Assembly: GCF_001642995.1 (NCBI RefSeq)
Contig: NZ_LOHS01000086.1
Span: forward strand, 62,001-126,000
Length of the DNA stretch: 64,000 bases
Reading direction: 5' to 3'
Source: Streptomyces jeddahensis
GTDB lineage: Bacteria; Actinomycetota; Actinomycetes; Streptomycetales; Streptomycetaceae
Of the stretch, positions 41,418 to 52,595 are shown one piece after another; positions within the stretch are counted from its first letter, which is position 1, and the number at the start of each line of letters is the position of its first letter. The notes beneath the pieces are model-generated. The model was not told the origin of the DNA. It made no database searches and saw nothing but the letters and a program-made list of their open reading frames with translations. Made by a program: the position numbers and the translations under genes.

Positions 41418-43607
41418 ATGTCCGATGTCCTTGTGCGCTCCATCGCCGCAGGCCGGGTCCGGCTGATCGTGCCCTGGCTGCGGGCGCGGCCCGGTTGTGC
41501 CGGGCTGGTGGATGAGCGGCTGGCCGGGATCCAGGGGTTCCGGGCGCTGCGGATCTTCCCCCGTACCGGAAGTGTCCTGATCTGGATCAAGCCCGACCAC
41601 ATGGACGTGGACCGGCTTGTGTCGGCGCTGGAAGAGCCCCCGCCGCCTTCGGCGCCCGCCAAGCCCAGCCGGTCGACCCCCGATTCCTCCACCGGCGAAG
41701 TGGCCCGGCTGGTCGTCGGCGGGGCGGTCCTCGCCCTCGTGGCCGTGCGCCGCCTGCTGCTGCGTCGTCCACCGTGGTCGGCCCGTGCTCCGTCCGGTTT
41801 CCTCGGTGCCGTCACGGTGTTCAGTGGCCTGCCGTTCTTCCGCGGCGCATTCCTCACGCTTATCGGCCGCAGGCATGCGGGCACGGACACGCTGGTCACG
41901 GCCGCCACGGTGATCTCCCTGCTGCTGCGGGAGAACGTGGTGGCCCTGACCGTGCTGTGGCTGCTCAACATCGGCGAGTTCCTGCAGACCCTGACCCTGC
42001 GCCGCACCCGGCGTGCCATCGAGGAACTGCTGAGCATCGGCGAGGAGCGGGTCTGGCTGGTGCGCGACGGCGTCGAGGTGGAGGTCGCGCTCGAGGAGGT
42101 GGAGGTCGGCGATGTCGTCGCGGTGTACGAGCACCACAAGATCCCCGTCGACGGCGTAGTGGTCACCGGCGAGGCGCTGGTGGACCAGGCGGCGATCACC
42201 GGCGAGGCCCTTCCCGTCTACGCCCGCCTGGGCTCGGAGGTTTACGCGGGCACCATCGTCACCTCCGGCTCGCTGAACGTACGCGCCACCTCCGTCGGGA
42301 GCGATACCACGGTCGGCCGGATCGTCAGCCGCGTCGAGGAGGCCCAGGCCGACCGGGCGCCGATTCAGACGGTGGCCACCCGCTTCACCCGCCGCTTCGT
42401 GCCCGTCTCGTTCGCCCTCGCGGGACTGACGTATCTCCTGACTCGGGACGCCCGGCGTGCGATGACCATGCTGCTCATCGCCTGCCCCTGCGCCGCAGGT
42501 CTGGCCACCCCGACCGCGATCAGCGCCGCCATCGGCAACGGCGCCCGCCGCGGCACCCTCATCAAGGGCGGCACCCACCTGGAGGGCGTGGGCCGGGTCA
42601 GCGCGGTCGTCTTCGACAAGACCGGCACCCTCACCTTCGGCCGCCCGCTGGTCACCAGCGTCGTCGCACTGCACGAGCGCTTCACCGCCGACGAGGTGCT
42701 GAGCCTGGCCGCCTCCGGGGAGCTGCACGCCCGGCACCCGCTCGCTCAAGCCATTGTGGCGCGCACGGAGGAGCAGCACCTGCACATCCCCATCCACCAG
42801 GCGTGCGAGGTCGTGCTCGGCATGGGTATGCGCGCCGAGCTCGACGGCACCCGGCTGCTGGTGGGCAGCCCGGCGCTGCTGCGCCAGCACGGCATGGAAC
42901 TCAGCGAGGTGGCCCAGGAGTGGACCGAGCAGCTGCGTCACCGCGGCGAGACCGTGATCTGCCTCGCCCACGATGAGGACCTGATCGGCATGCTGGGTGT
43001 GTCCGACGCCGTACGCACCGGAGCCCACACCGTCGTACGGCAACTGCAGGATCTCGGTGTCTCGCGGATCATCCTGCTCACCGGAGATGCGCCGGAGACG
43101 GCTCAGACCGTCGCCGACGCCCTCGGGATCGCCGAGGTGCACGCGCACGCCCTGCCGGAAGGCAAGCTCCAGCTGATCCGCGACCTGCAGGACGACGGGC
43201 ACATCGTGGCGATGGTCGGCGACGGAACCAACGACGCCCCTGCCCTGGCGTTGGCGGATGTCGGTATCGCCATGGGGGAGCACTCCTCGCATGTGGCGCT
43301 GGAGACCGCCGACATCGCCCTCGCCGGCAACGACCTGCGGCAGGTCGCCGCCGTGGTCGAACTCAGCCGTCACACCCTCCGCGTCGTCCGCCAGAACTAC
43401 GGCCTGGCCATCGGCGTCAACCTGGTCGGGCTGGTCGCCGGTGCCGGAGGCTCGATCAACCCGGTCGCGGCGGCACTGCTGCACAACACCAGCAGCATCG
43501 CGGTCGTCGGCAACTCCGCACGGCTGGTCGCCCACACCCCTCATCTGCCCGGCGAACCCGCTGCCCGGCTGCGCGCAGCCCCACTCGAGGAACACCGGGT
43601 GCGCTGA
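41418..43607 (+). CDS. CtpC-like P1B-type ATPase, zinc (or manganese) exporter
   Basis: 729 residues. A degraded N-terminal metal-binding-like domain without CxxC (residues ~10-70), then the P-type core: TGE in AAITGEALPV, CPC (356-358) in the sixth membrane segment, DKTGT with Asp400 phosphorylated, HP in ARHPLAQAI, and GDGTNDAPALALADVG. CPC, the missing N-terminal CxxC and the DUF1490 neighbour place it with mycobacterial CtpC, needed for resistance to zinc. It should pump zinc out and complements the two importers. An ArsR zinc sensor in the neighbouring operon is the likely regulator. Confidence 0.88.
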   Translation: MSDVLVRSIAAGRVRLIVPWLRARPGCAGLVDERLAGIQGFRALRIFPRTGSVLIWIKPDHMDVDRLVSALEEPPPPSAPAKPSRSTPDSSTGEVARLVVGGAVLALVAVRRLLLRRPPWSARAPSGFLGAVTVFSGLPFFRGAFLTLIGRRHAGTDTLVTAATVISLLLRENVVALTVLWLLNIGEFLQTLTLRRTRRAIEELLSIGEERVWLVRDGVEVEVALEEVEVGDVVAVYEHHKIPVDGVVVTGEALVDQAAITGEALPVYARLGSEVYAGTIVTSGSLNVRATSVGSDTTVGRIVSRVEEAQADRAPIQTVATRFTRRFVPVSFALAGLTYLLTRDARRAMTMLLIACPCAAGLATPTAISAAIGNGARRGTLIKGGTHLEGVGRVSAVVFDKTGTLTFGRPLVTSVVALHERFTADEVLSLAASGELHARHPLAQAIVARTEEQHLHIPIHQACEVVLGMGMRAELDGTRLLVGSPALLRQHGMELSEVAQEWTEQLRHRGETVICLAHDEDLIGMLGVSDAVRTGAHTVVRQLQDLGVSRIILLTGDAPETAQTVADALGIAEVHAHALPEGKLQLIRDLQDDGHIVAMVGDGTNDAPALALADVGIAMGEHSSHVALETADIALAGNDLRQVAAVVELSRHTLRVVRQNYGLAIGVNLVGLVAGAGGSINPVAAALLHNTSSIAVVGNSARLVAHTPHLPGEPAARLRAAPLEEHRVR

Positions 43608-43680
43608 GCCGCCCCTCACGAGCCGTCGGCAAATCCGGCGCTGCAGCACGCCCTGCCGCATGCCGGTGATGTCCCAGAGG

Positions 43681-43735
43681 TGCCGCCGCACCCTCCAGAC
43701 CTGCATGAGCGCAGGCGAGACAGGGTGCGGCGGCA
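43681..43735. terminator. Bidirectional hairpin between converging genes
   Basis: 14-bp perfect arms tgccgccgcaccct / agggtgcggcggca around a 27-nt centre with an inner cctgc/gcagg stem. It lies between the P-type ATPase (plus) and the MurA-like gene (minus). Confidence 0.75.
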
Positions 43736-43743
43736 TCCGCCAT

Positions 43744-45273
43744 TCAGATGTCCCGGAAAATCTCGATCTGTGCCCCCACCGAGTTGAGCCGCTCCGCCAG
43801 GTCCTCATAACCCCGGTTGATGACGTACACGTTCCGCAGCACCGACGTGCCCTCGGCGGCCATCATCGCCAGCAGGACCACGACCGCAGGCCGCAGGGCG
43901 GGCGGGCACATCATCTCCGCGGCGCGCCAGCGGGTCGGGCCCTCGACCAGCACCCGGTGGGGGTCGAGCAGCTGCAGCCGGCCGCCGAGGCGGTTCAGGT
44001 CCGTCAGATAGATGGCCCGGTTGTCGTACACCCAGTCGTGGATCAGGGTCTTGCCCTGGGCGACGGCCGCGATGGCCGCGAAGAACGGGACGTTGTCGAT
44101 GTTCAGGCCGGGGAACGGCATCGGGTGGACCTTGTCGATCGGCGCCTCCAGTTTGGAGGGCCGGACGGTGAGGTCCACGAGCCGGGTGCGGCCGTTGTCG
44201 GCGACGTACTCCGGGGTGCGGTCGTGGTCGAGGCCCATCTCCTCCAGGACCGCGAGCTCGATCTCGAGGAACTCGATCGGGACGCGGCACACGGTGAGCT
44301 CGGACTCGGTGACCACGGCGGCGGCGAGCAGGCTCATCGCCTCGACCGGGTCCTCGGAGGGCGAGTAGTCGACGTCCACGTCGATATTCGGTACGCCGTG
44401 CACGGTCAGTGTCGTCGTGCCGATGCCGTCGACCTTGACCCCGAGCGCCTCCAGGAAGAAGCAGAGGTCCTGGACCATGTAGTTGGACGAGGCGTTGCGG
44501 ATGACGGTCGTGCCGTTGTGGCGCGCGGCGGCGAGCAGCGCGTTCTCGGTCACGGTGTCGCCGCGCTCGGTCAGCACGATCGGGCGCTCCGGCGCCACCG
44601 CACGGTCCACCTGCGCGTGGTAGAGGCCCTCCGTCGCGGTGATGTCGAGGCCGAACCGGCGCAGCGCGATCATGTGCGGCTCGACGGTACGCGTGCCGAG
44701 GTCGCAGCCGCCCGCGTACGGCAGCTTGAACTGGTCCATGCGGTGCAGAAGCGGGCCGAGGAACATGATGATCGAGCGGGTGCGGCGAGCCGCCTCCGCG
44801 TCGATGGCGGCCATGTCCAGCTCGGCGGGAGGCACGATCTCCAGGTCGACCCGGTCGTTGATCCAACGGGTGCGCACGCCGATGGAGTTGAGCACCTCCA
44901 GGAGCCGGTACACCTCTTCGATACGGGCGACGCGGCGCAGCACCGTACGCCCCTTGTTGAGCAGCGAGGCGCACAGCAGCGCCACACAGGCGTTCTTGCT
45001 CGTCTTGACGTCGATGGATCCGGACAGCCGGCGGCCGCCCACCACGCGAAGATGCATCGGACCCGCGTACCCCAGTGAGACGATCTCACTGTCGAGCGCT
45101 TCCCCGATGCGGGCGATCATCTCAAGGCTGATGTTCTGGTTGCCGCGTTCGATGCGGTTGACGGCGCTCTGACTGGTGCCGAGGGCTTCCGCGAGCTGCA
45201 CCTGTGACCAGCCGCGATGTTGGCGCGCGTCACGGATGAGCTTGCCGATGCGTACGAGGTAATCGTCTGCCAT
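43744..45273 (-). CDS. XRE helix-turn-helix fused to a MurA-like enolpyruvyl transferase
   Basis: 509 residues. Residues 1-66 are an XRE-type DNA-binding domain (IRDARQHRGWSQVQLAEALG, SQSAVNRIERG). The rest is a full EPT-fold domain like UDP-GlcNAc 1-carboxyvinyltransferase: KTSKNA (Lys93-Asn94) and the catalytic-type Cys190 in YAGGCDLGTRTVEP. The active-site Cys is kept, so it may be an enzyme as well as a regulator. Streptomyces usually has a separate, standalone MurA. From memory it equals SCO5998, next to aconitase. It is divergent from acnA. Confidence 0.85.
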   Translation of the reverse strand: MADDYLVRIGKLIRDARQHRGWSQVQLAEALGTSQSAVNRIERGNQNISLEMIARIGEALDSEIVSLGYAGPMHLRVVGGRRLSGSIDVKTSKNACVALLCASLLNKGRTVLRRVARIEEVYRLLEVLNSIGVRTRWINDRVDLEIVPPAELDMAAIDAEAARRTRSIIMFLGPLLHRMDQFKLPYAGGCDLGTRTVEPHMIALRRFGLDITATEGLYHAQVDRAVAPERPIVLTERGDTVTENALLAAARHNGTTVIRNASSNYMVQDLCFFLEALGVKVDGIGTTTLTVHGVPNIDVDVDYSPSEDPVEAMSLLAAAVVTESELTVCRVPIEFLEIELAVLEEMGLDHDRTPEYVADNGRTRLVDLTVRPSKLEAPIDKVHPMPFPGLNIDNVPFFAAIAAVAQGKTLIHDWVYDNRAIYLTDLNRLGGRLQLLDPHRVLVEGPTRWRAAEMMCPPALRPAVVVLLAMMAAEGTSVLRNVYVINRGYEDLAERLNSVGAQIEIFRDI

Positions 45274-45517
45274 GTGGCGCAGGTTATCTCAGATATGAGA
45301 TGGACTTCGCGTCGGGGTGGCATTCGAGTGAGGTCGGTACGTGGCCGGTATGCGTGCAGCGGGCGCCTTTTGACGGTCTGTCGGGCATCCGCCCCATGCA
45401 ACCTGAGCGCAGCCGAACGGGTGTCGAGGTACCCCTGTGTCTCGATTCGTCCCTTAATGGCCTTAATGGACGCGGCAGGGGGCAGGGCATGACCGATCGG
45501 CGCCCATGTACTAGAGT

Positions 45518-45535
45518 TATCTCGACATCGAGATA
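45518..45535. promoter_or_regulatory. Perfect palindrome in the acnA promoter region
   Basis: TATCTCGACATCGAGATA is an 8-2-8 palindrome 128 bp upstream of the acnA start in the 389-bp gap shared with the MurA-like gene. It has the form of an operator; the regulator is not identified. Confidence 0.6.
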
Positions 45536-45577
45536 TCTGCCGAGGCGCACCGCAGCCACCACCCTGGTAAGGGTGTC

Positions 45578-45596
45578 CTAACTTAGCCTTACCTTA
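45578..45596 (-). promoter_or_regulatory. Iron-box-like site upstream of acnA
   Basis: The minus-strand 19-mer TAAGGTAAGGCTAAGTTAG keeps the core of the iron box (about 13 of 19 against TTAGGTTAGGCTCACCTAA). Iron control of a 4Fe-4S enzyme would make sense. The match is weaker than at 17711. Confidence 0.5.
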
Positions 45597-45662
45597 GCGG
45601 ATCGGCGACGAGTCGTGGCGGCAGGATGCGGTGGTACGCGCACAAAAATGAAGGAGACTGTC

Positions 45663-48377
<2,715 letters not shown>

Positions 48378-48395
48378 GCGGTACGGCACGGCAGT

Positions 48396-48433
48396 CGAGG
48401 GCCGCACCCCCGTGCGCGGGAGTGCGGCCCTCG
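48396..48433 (+). terminator. Terminator after acnA
   Basis: 12-bp stem cgagggccgcac / gtgcggccctcg with an inner C/G run, 18 bp after the stop. Confidence 0.78.
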
Positions 48434-48511
48434 CGCGTCCGCGGGCAGGCTGCGTGCTGCGCCGGGCGTTTACAACTGTGGCGGCCCTCGCTAACTTCAC
48501 CAGGAGTGGGA

Positions 48512-48525
48512 TGGGAGCGCTCCCA
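48512..48525. promoter_or_regulatory. CebR box (cellulase operator)
   Basis: TGGGAGCGCTCCCA is a perfect match to the 14-bp palindrome bound by CebR ahead of Streptomyces cellulase and cellobiose genes. A second, decayed copy (11 of 14) is at 48550-48563. The only gene downstream is a cellulose-binding-domain fragment. Confidence 0.9.
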
Positions 48526-48570
48526 TAAGAGGCGGACCGGAACCCGCCCGGCGGGCGCTCCCATCTCACG

Positions 48571-48861
48571 GTGCACGTTCCTCACGACCATCGAGCAATC
48601 GACAAGGGAACGCGAGAGGTGACCGTCACCAACACCGGCGACGCGCCGATGCTCGGCTGGGTGGTCGACTGGCCACTCCCCGACGGGCAGACGCTCGAGG
48701 GCCTGTGGAGCGGCACCGCGACGACCGAGGGCCAGGACGTGATGGTGCACAACGCGGAATGGAACGGGTCCTTGGATCCGGGTGAGAGCACGACGTTCGG
48801 GTACGTCGTCTCCGGTTCGGGGGATGATCCCGCCATCGATCTGGGGTGCCGGGTCGGATGA
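48571..48861 (+). pseudogene. Remnant of a secreted cellulase: C-terminal part of a CBM2 cellulose-binding domain
   Basis: 96 codons are open from GTG 48571. VTVTNTGDAPMLGWVVDW, PLPDGQTLEG, HNAEWNGSLDPGESTTFGYV and the final DLGCRVG are the C-terminal two thirds of a CBM2. The first strand with its Cys, the signal peptide and any catalytic domain are missing, so no exported product is expected. A perfect CebR box precedes it by 45 bp, as it would precede a cellulase gene. This looks like an internal deletion that left operator and domain end. Confidence 0.72.
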
Positions 48862-48960
48862 CGGCCGGTGGGGCGGGAGCGGTGTGTCGGCTCCCGCCAC
48901 GCCTGTACGATCCCGCCTGCTCAGCCTGCGGACGGGATCATCTCTGGCCGCCTCGCTCGG

Positions 48961-49575
48961 TCACGACGGGTTGTTGAACTTCAGGAGTGCGGAGAGGTCC
49001 ATCTCGACTGGGAAAGGGACTTCGGTGCCTAGCGTGTCGCGGTGCACGGGATGCACGGGGGCGGTGACGTACGACCGCGTGTCGTCATGCCGCCAGTATT
49101 CGTGCACGGCGAGACTGTCGTTCTGCTCGAGTTCGACTCGCCAGTAGCAGGCGATTCCGGCCTCGGAGAAGAAGGCCGGCTTGCGTACCCGATCATCTTG
49201 GCGAGAGCCGGGGGAGACCACCTCGACTGCCAGGGCGACCCTTTCTGCGGGTACGCAATCGAGTTCCAGGAGGCCGAACCCTCGGGGATCGAACACGATG
49301 ACGTCCGGTTTCGCGGTGTTGTACGGGTCGAGCAGAATGCACTGCTCGACCACGACCTCGTATGGCGCGACACACGCATCCTCCAGAGCACGCGCGATTC
49401 GGTCCCGGACCCGGTTGTGCCAGAACCGGGTCTGCCCACGAACCACGATGACTCCGTCCACGAGATCCCAGTCGAAGGGCAGTTCCAAGTGCTGTACCTG
49501 GTCGAAGGTCCAGCCGTCCGCCGGCGGGAACATCCAGGTGTCCTCGGTGGCCCGTTCCTGCCGGTGGCTGATCAT
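48961..49575 (-). CDS. Uma2-family (DUF820) putative restriction-fold endonuclease
   Basis: 204 residues from ATG 49575 (an ATG four codons upstream is possible). The PD-(D/E)xK-like core is visible: DLVDGVIVV, VVEQCILLDPYNTAKPDVIVFDP, then VALAVEVVSPGSRQDDRVRKPAFF. These genes are numerous and mobile in Streptomyces; the function is unsettled. It has no partner gene here and lower codon bias than acnA. Confidence 0.8.
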   Translation of the reverse strand: MISHRQERATEDTWMFPPADGWTFDQVQHLELPFDWDLVDGVIVVRGQTRFWHNRVRDRIARALEDACVAPYEVVVEQCILLDPYNTAKPDVIVFDPRGFGLLELDCVPAERVALAVEVVSPGSRQDDRVRKPAFFSEAGIACYWRVELEQNDSLAVHEYWRHDDTRSYVTAPVHPVHRDTLGTEVPFPVEMDLSALLKFNNPS

Positions 49576-49998
49576 CACTGCTCCCATGGGCGCGAGTGTG
49601 GACGCCGGTGTGCGTCGTGGTCTCCGGTACGACGGTACCGCCACCCGAATTGAGGGCGCTACGGCGCGCCGTTGACACGGCCGAGGCATGTGTCCGCGAG
49701 GTCTCAAGTAGGGAAAGAACGCAGACCAAACCCGCATTCGATCTTGATCCCCTGATGGAGAGTGGACTATACCTGTCGGCGTCCACCCAGCCGTTCGACC
49801 GGTCGTGGACAGGGAGGGGGAGCCGGGGGAGAGACGGAGGCGGGCCGGCCGATGCCGCGACCGCCGTGTCGTTTCCGCTGATTCCCATACTCCAGCGCTC
49901 CAGCACGATCCAGCTCCACCGAAGACACAGCACTTCACCGCGGTGCCGGGGAGGATCCGGTTCACCGCCTGAGTCCTGGAGAAGGCGAGGACTTGAGC
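49576..49998 (+). other. Divergent intergenic region between Uma2 and ngcE
   Basis: No credible gene. It holds the ngcE promoter with a DasR-like site (listed separately) and, at 49984-49990, the ribosome-binding region GGCGAGG. Confidence 0.5.
49744..49776 (+). promoter_or_regulatory. ngcE promoter with overlapping DasR-like site (dre)
   Basis: TTGATC (49744-49749), 18 bp, then TATACC (49768-49773). AGTGGACTATACCTGT (49761-49776) overlaps the -10 and matches the DasR palindrome A(C/G)TGGTCTAGACCA(C/G)T at about 12 of 16 positions. DasR represses GlcNAc and chitin uptake genes, which fits ngcEFG. Confidence 0.6.
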
Positions 49999-51453
49999 AT
50001 GGGATCCACTTCCGCCGAGACCGGCACCGGCACCGAAGGCGTCGGCCGCCGTGATCTGATCAAGAGGTCGGCCGCGCTCGGGCTGATCGCCGTTCCGACG
50101 ATGAGCTTCCTGTCCGCGTGTGCCAGCGGTAGCAGCGACAGCGACGAAAAGGTCGAGAAGGGCAAGAAGAGCGCCGAGAACCCGCTCGGCGTGAACGAGA
50201 CAGCATCGATGGAATTCGTGCTGTTCGACGGCGGCTTCGGCACGCAGTACGCCGAGGACGCGGTCAAGGAGTACGAGAAGAAGTACCCCGGGGCGAAGGT
50301 CAAGTTCTCCTCGACCCAGAAGATCCAGTCGGTTCTCCAGCCGCGCTTCAACGGGGGCAACCCGCCGGACCTGATCGACAACTCCGGTGCCGAGCAGATG
50401 GACATGGGCGTCCTCGTCGGCAAGAAGCAGCTCGCCGACCTCACGCCGCTGCTGGACGCCCCGTCCATCGACGATCCGAACAAGAAGGTCCGCGACACGC
50501 TGCGCCCCGGCATCGTCGAGATGGGCCAGTTCGACGGCGACGCGGTCTGGATCATGTACTACGCGTACACCATCTACGGCGTGTGGTACTCCCAGAAGGC
50601 GCTGGACTCGCTCGACGCCGAGTACCCGGAGACCTGGGACGACATGCTCGCCGTCTGCGCGAAGGCGAAGAAGAAGGGCATGGCGGGCTGGACGTATGCG
50701 GGCAAGCACCCGTACTACATCCCGTTCTCGCTCTACCCGATGATTGCCAAGGTCGGCGGCCGCGAGGTCCTCGACGCCATCGACAACCTGGAGCCGAACG
50801 CCTGGAAGCATCCCGCGGTCAAGACCTGCTTCGAGGCGTACTACGAGCTCTACAAGAAGGGCTACATCCTCAAGGGCACCCCGGGCCTCGACCACATCCA
50901 GTCCCAGACCGCCTGGACCGAGGGCAAGGCGCTGTTCATCCCGAACGGCTCGTGGGTGGAGAACGAGGCCGCGAAGACCATGCCGGCGGACTTCGACCTC
51001 GCGGTGTCGGCGCCGTCGGGTATCGACAGTTCGGACAAGATGCCGTTCGGCACGATGTGGGCGTCCGGCGGTGAACCCTTCATCGTCCCCGCCAAGGCCA
51101 AGAACCCCGACGGCGGCATGGAACAGCTGCGCATCATGCTCAGCGAGGCCTCGTCGAAGAACTTCACCAAGTCGGTGAAGTCGCTGACCGCTTTCAACGG
51201 CGGCACAGACGGCATCGACCTCACCCCGGGCCTCAAGTCCGGTGTCGCGGCACTGGAGAAGGCCGGCGACAACGTCGTCAACCCGCGCCTCCAGGACTGG
51301 TACGTGGCGCTGCAGAAGGAGAAGATCGGCGTCGGCGGCCTGGGCGAGATGATGGCCGGCCGGCTCACCCCGGCCGAGGCGATCAAGAAGATCCAGGAGT
51401 ACGCCGACGAGGCGGCCAAGGACGACTCCATCAAGCACTACAAGCACCAGTGA
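49999..51453 (+). CDS. ngcE: N-acetylglucosamine/diacetylchitobiose-binding lipoprotein
   Basis: 484 residues from ATG 49999 (GGCGAGG eight bases upstream; TTG 49993 is too close). A twin-arginine signal GRRDLIKR and lipobox LSAC mark a Tat-exported lipoprotein. The extracellular solute-binding family 1 fold follows (FVLFDGGFGTQYAEDAVKEYEKKYPG, NGSWVENEAAK). It matches NgcE, which from memory is SCO6005 in S. coelicolor and binds diacetylchitobiose. Two permeases follow; the ATPase is presumably the shared MsiK, encoded elsewhere. Confidence 0.87.
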   Translation: MGSTSAETGTGTEGVGRRDLIKRSAALGLIAVPTMSFLSACASGSSDSDEKVEKGKKSAENPLGVNETASMEFVLFDGGFGTQYAEDAVKEYEKKYPGAKVKFSSTQKIQSVLQPRFNGGNPPDLIDNSGAEQMDMGVLVGKKQLADLTPLLDAPSIDDPNKKVRDTLRPGIVEMGQFDGDAVWIMYYAYTIYGVWYSQKALDSLDAEYPETWDDMLAVCAKAKKKGMAGWTYAGKHPYYIPFSLYPMIAKVGGREVLDAIDNLEPNAWKHPAVKTCFEAYYELYKKGYILKGTPGLDHIQSQTAWTEGKALFIPNGSWVENEAAKTMPADFDLAVSAPSGIDSSDKMPFGTMWASGGEPFIVPAKAKNPDGGMEQLRIMLSEASSKNFTKSVKSLTAFNGGTDGIDLTPGLKSGVAALEKAGDNVVNPRLQDWYVALQKEKIGVGGLGEMMAGRLTPAEAIKKIQEYADEAAKDDSIKHYKHQ

Positions 51454-51550
51454 GCGCAGCCGGGGCCCGGCCGGACCGACCGACCGGCCGGGCCCCGGCT
51501 CTTGATACGAGGTGCCGGCGGCGCGCGCAAGGAGATCGGGGTCAGTAGGG

Positions 51551-52480
51551 ATGCAGCACGGCAAATACCGTTTCATCGTGGGGTTCTTGACGGTCCCCTT
51601 GGCCATTTACGGCCTTTTCGTCATCTGGCCCTTCATCCAGTCCATCTTCTACTCGTTCACTGACTGGAGCGGGCTGAGCCCCGAGTTCGAGATGGTGGGC
51701 TTCAAGAACTTCACGAGGATGCTCGACGACGAGGTCTTCTGGAAATCGCTGCAGCACAGTGTGATGTTCGTGGTGCTGCTGCCGCTCGTGACGCTCACGC
51801 TGGCGCTGTTCTTCGCCTTCATGCTCAATGTCGGGGGGCGGCGCCGGAAGAACGCGGCGATCGCGGGGGTCCGGGGCTCCTCCTTCTACAAGGTCGTCTA
51901 CTTCTTCCCGCAGGTGCTGTCGATCGCCATCGTCGCCCTGCTCTTCCAGTTCGCGTACAACCCGAACAGCGGCGCGCTCAACTCCGGGCTGAAGGCGGTG
52001 GGCCTGGACGGCGTGCAGCCCGACTGGCTCGGCGATCCCGACCTCGCCCTGTGGTGCGTCTTCGCGGTCCTCGTCTGGTGCACCGTCGGCTTCTTCGTGG
52101 TGCTGTTCTCCGCCGGAATGGCCTCCATTCCGAAGGACTACTACGAGGCCGCTCTGCTGGACGGCGCGAACCGCATGACGACCTTCTTCAAGATCACCCT
52201 GCCGCTGCTCTGGGACACCGTGCAGTCCGGCTGGGCCTACATGGGCATCCTGGCGCTCGGCGCCGAGTCCTTCGCGGTCGTGCAGATCATGACCGTGGGA
52301 CCGAACGGCGGCGGCCCCGACTACTCGACGACCGTGCTGCCGCTGTACGTGTACCAGAAGGCGTTCCGTGACGGTCAGGCCGCCTATGCAACGACGATCG
52401 GTGTGGCCCTGCTCATCGTGACGCTGCTGTTCGTGGCGGTCGTGATGCGGATGGGCCGGCGCGAGCGGCTGGAGTACTAA
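51551..52480 (+). CDS. ngcF: Sugar ABC permease NgcF
   Basis: 309 residues, MalF-type, six hydrophobic segments. The ATPase-contact loop is seen as YYEAALLDGANRMTTFFKITLPLL. It follows ngcE by 97 bp and precedes ngcG. ATG 51551 is the only sensible start (MQHGKYRFIVGFLTVPLAIYG). Confidence 0.87.
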   Translation: MQHGKYRFIVGFLTVPLAIYGLFVIWPFIQSIFYSFTDWSGLSPEFEMVGFKNFTRMLDDEVFWKSLQHSVMFVVLLPLVTLTLALFFAFMLNVGGRRRKNAAIAGVRGSSFYKVVYFFPQVLSIAIVALLFQFAYNPNSGALNSGLKAVGLDGVQPDWLGDPDLALWCVFAVLVWCTVGFFVVLFSAGMASIPKDYYEAALLDGANRMTTFFKITLPLLWDTVQSGWAYMGILALGAESFAVVQIMTVGPNGGGPDYSTTVLPLYVYQKAFRDGQAAYATTIGVALLIVTLLFVAVVMRMGRRERLEY

Positions 52481-52595
52481 TGCTGTGTTTTCCCGGGGGA
52501 CACCCCCCGGACCCCCGGCCGAGAAGAACGCCAGCCGCTGATGCGGAGGCACGCGCCGAACAGACCGAGCGGACCGAGCCGCGAGGAGGACACGA

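Noticed and set aside
48961..51606. A long minus-strand frame continuing through the Uma2 gene to 51.6 kb
   Set aside because: Only the part up to 49575 has Uma2 motifs; the rest is the shadow of ngcE.
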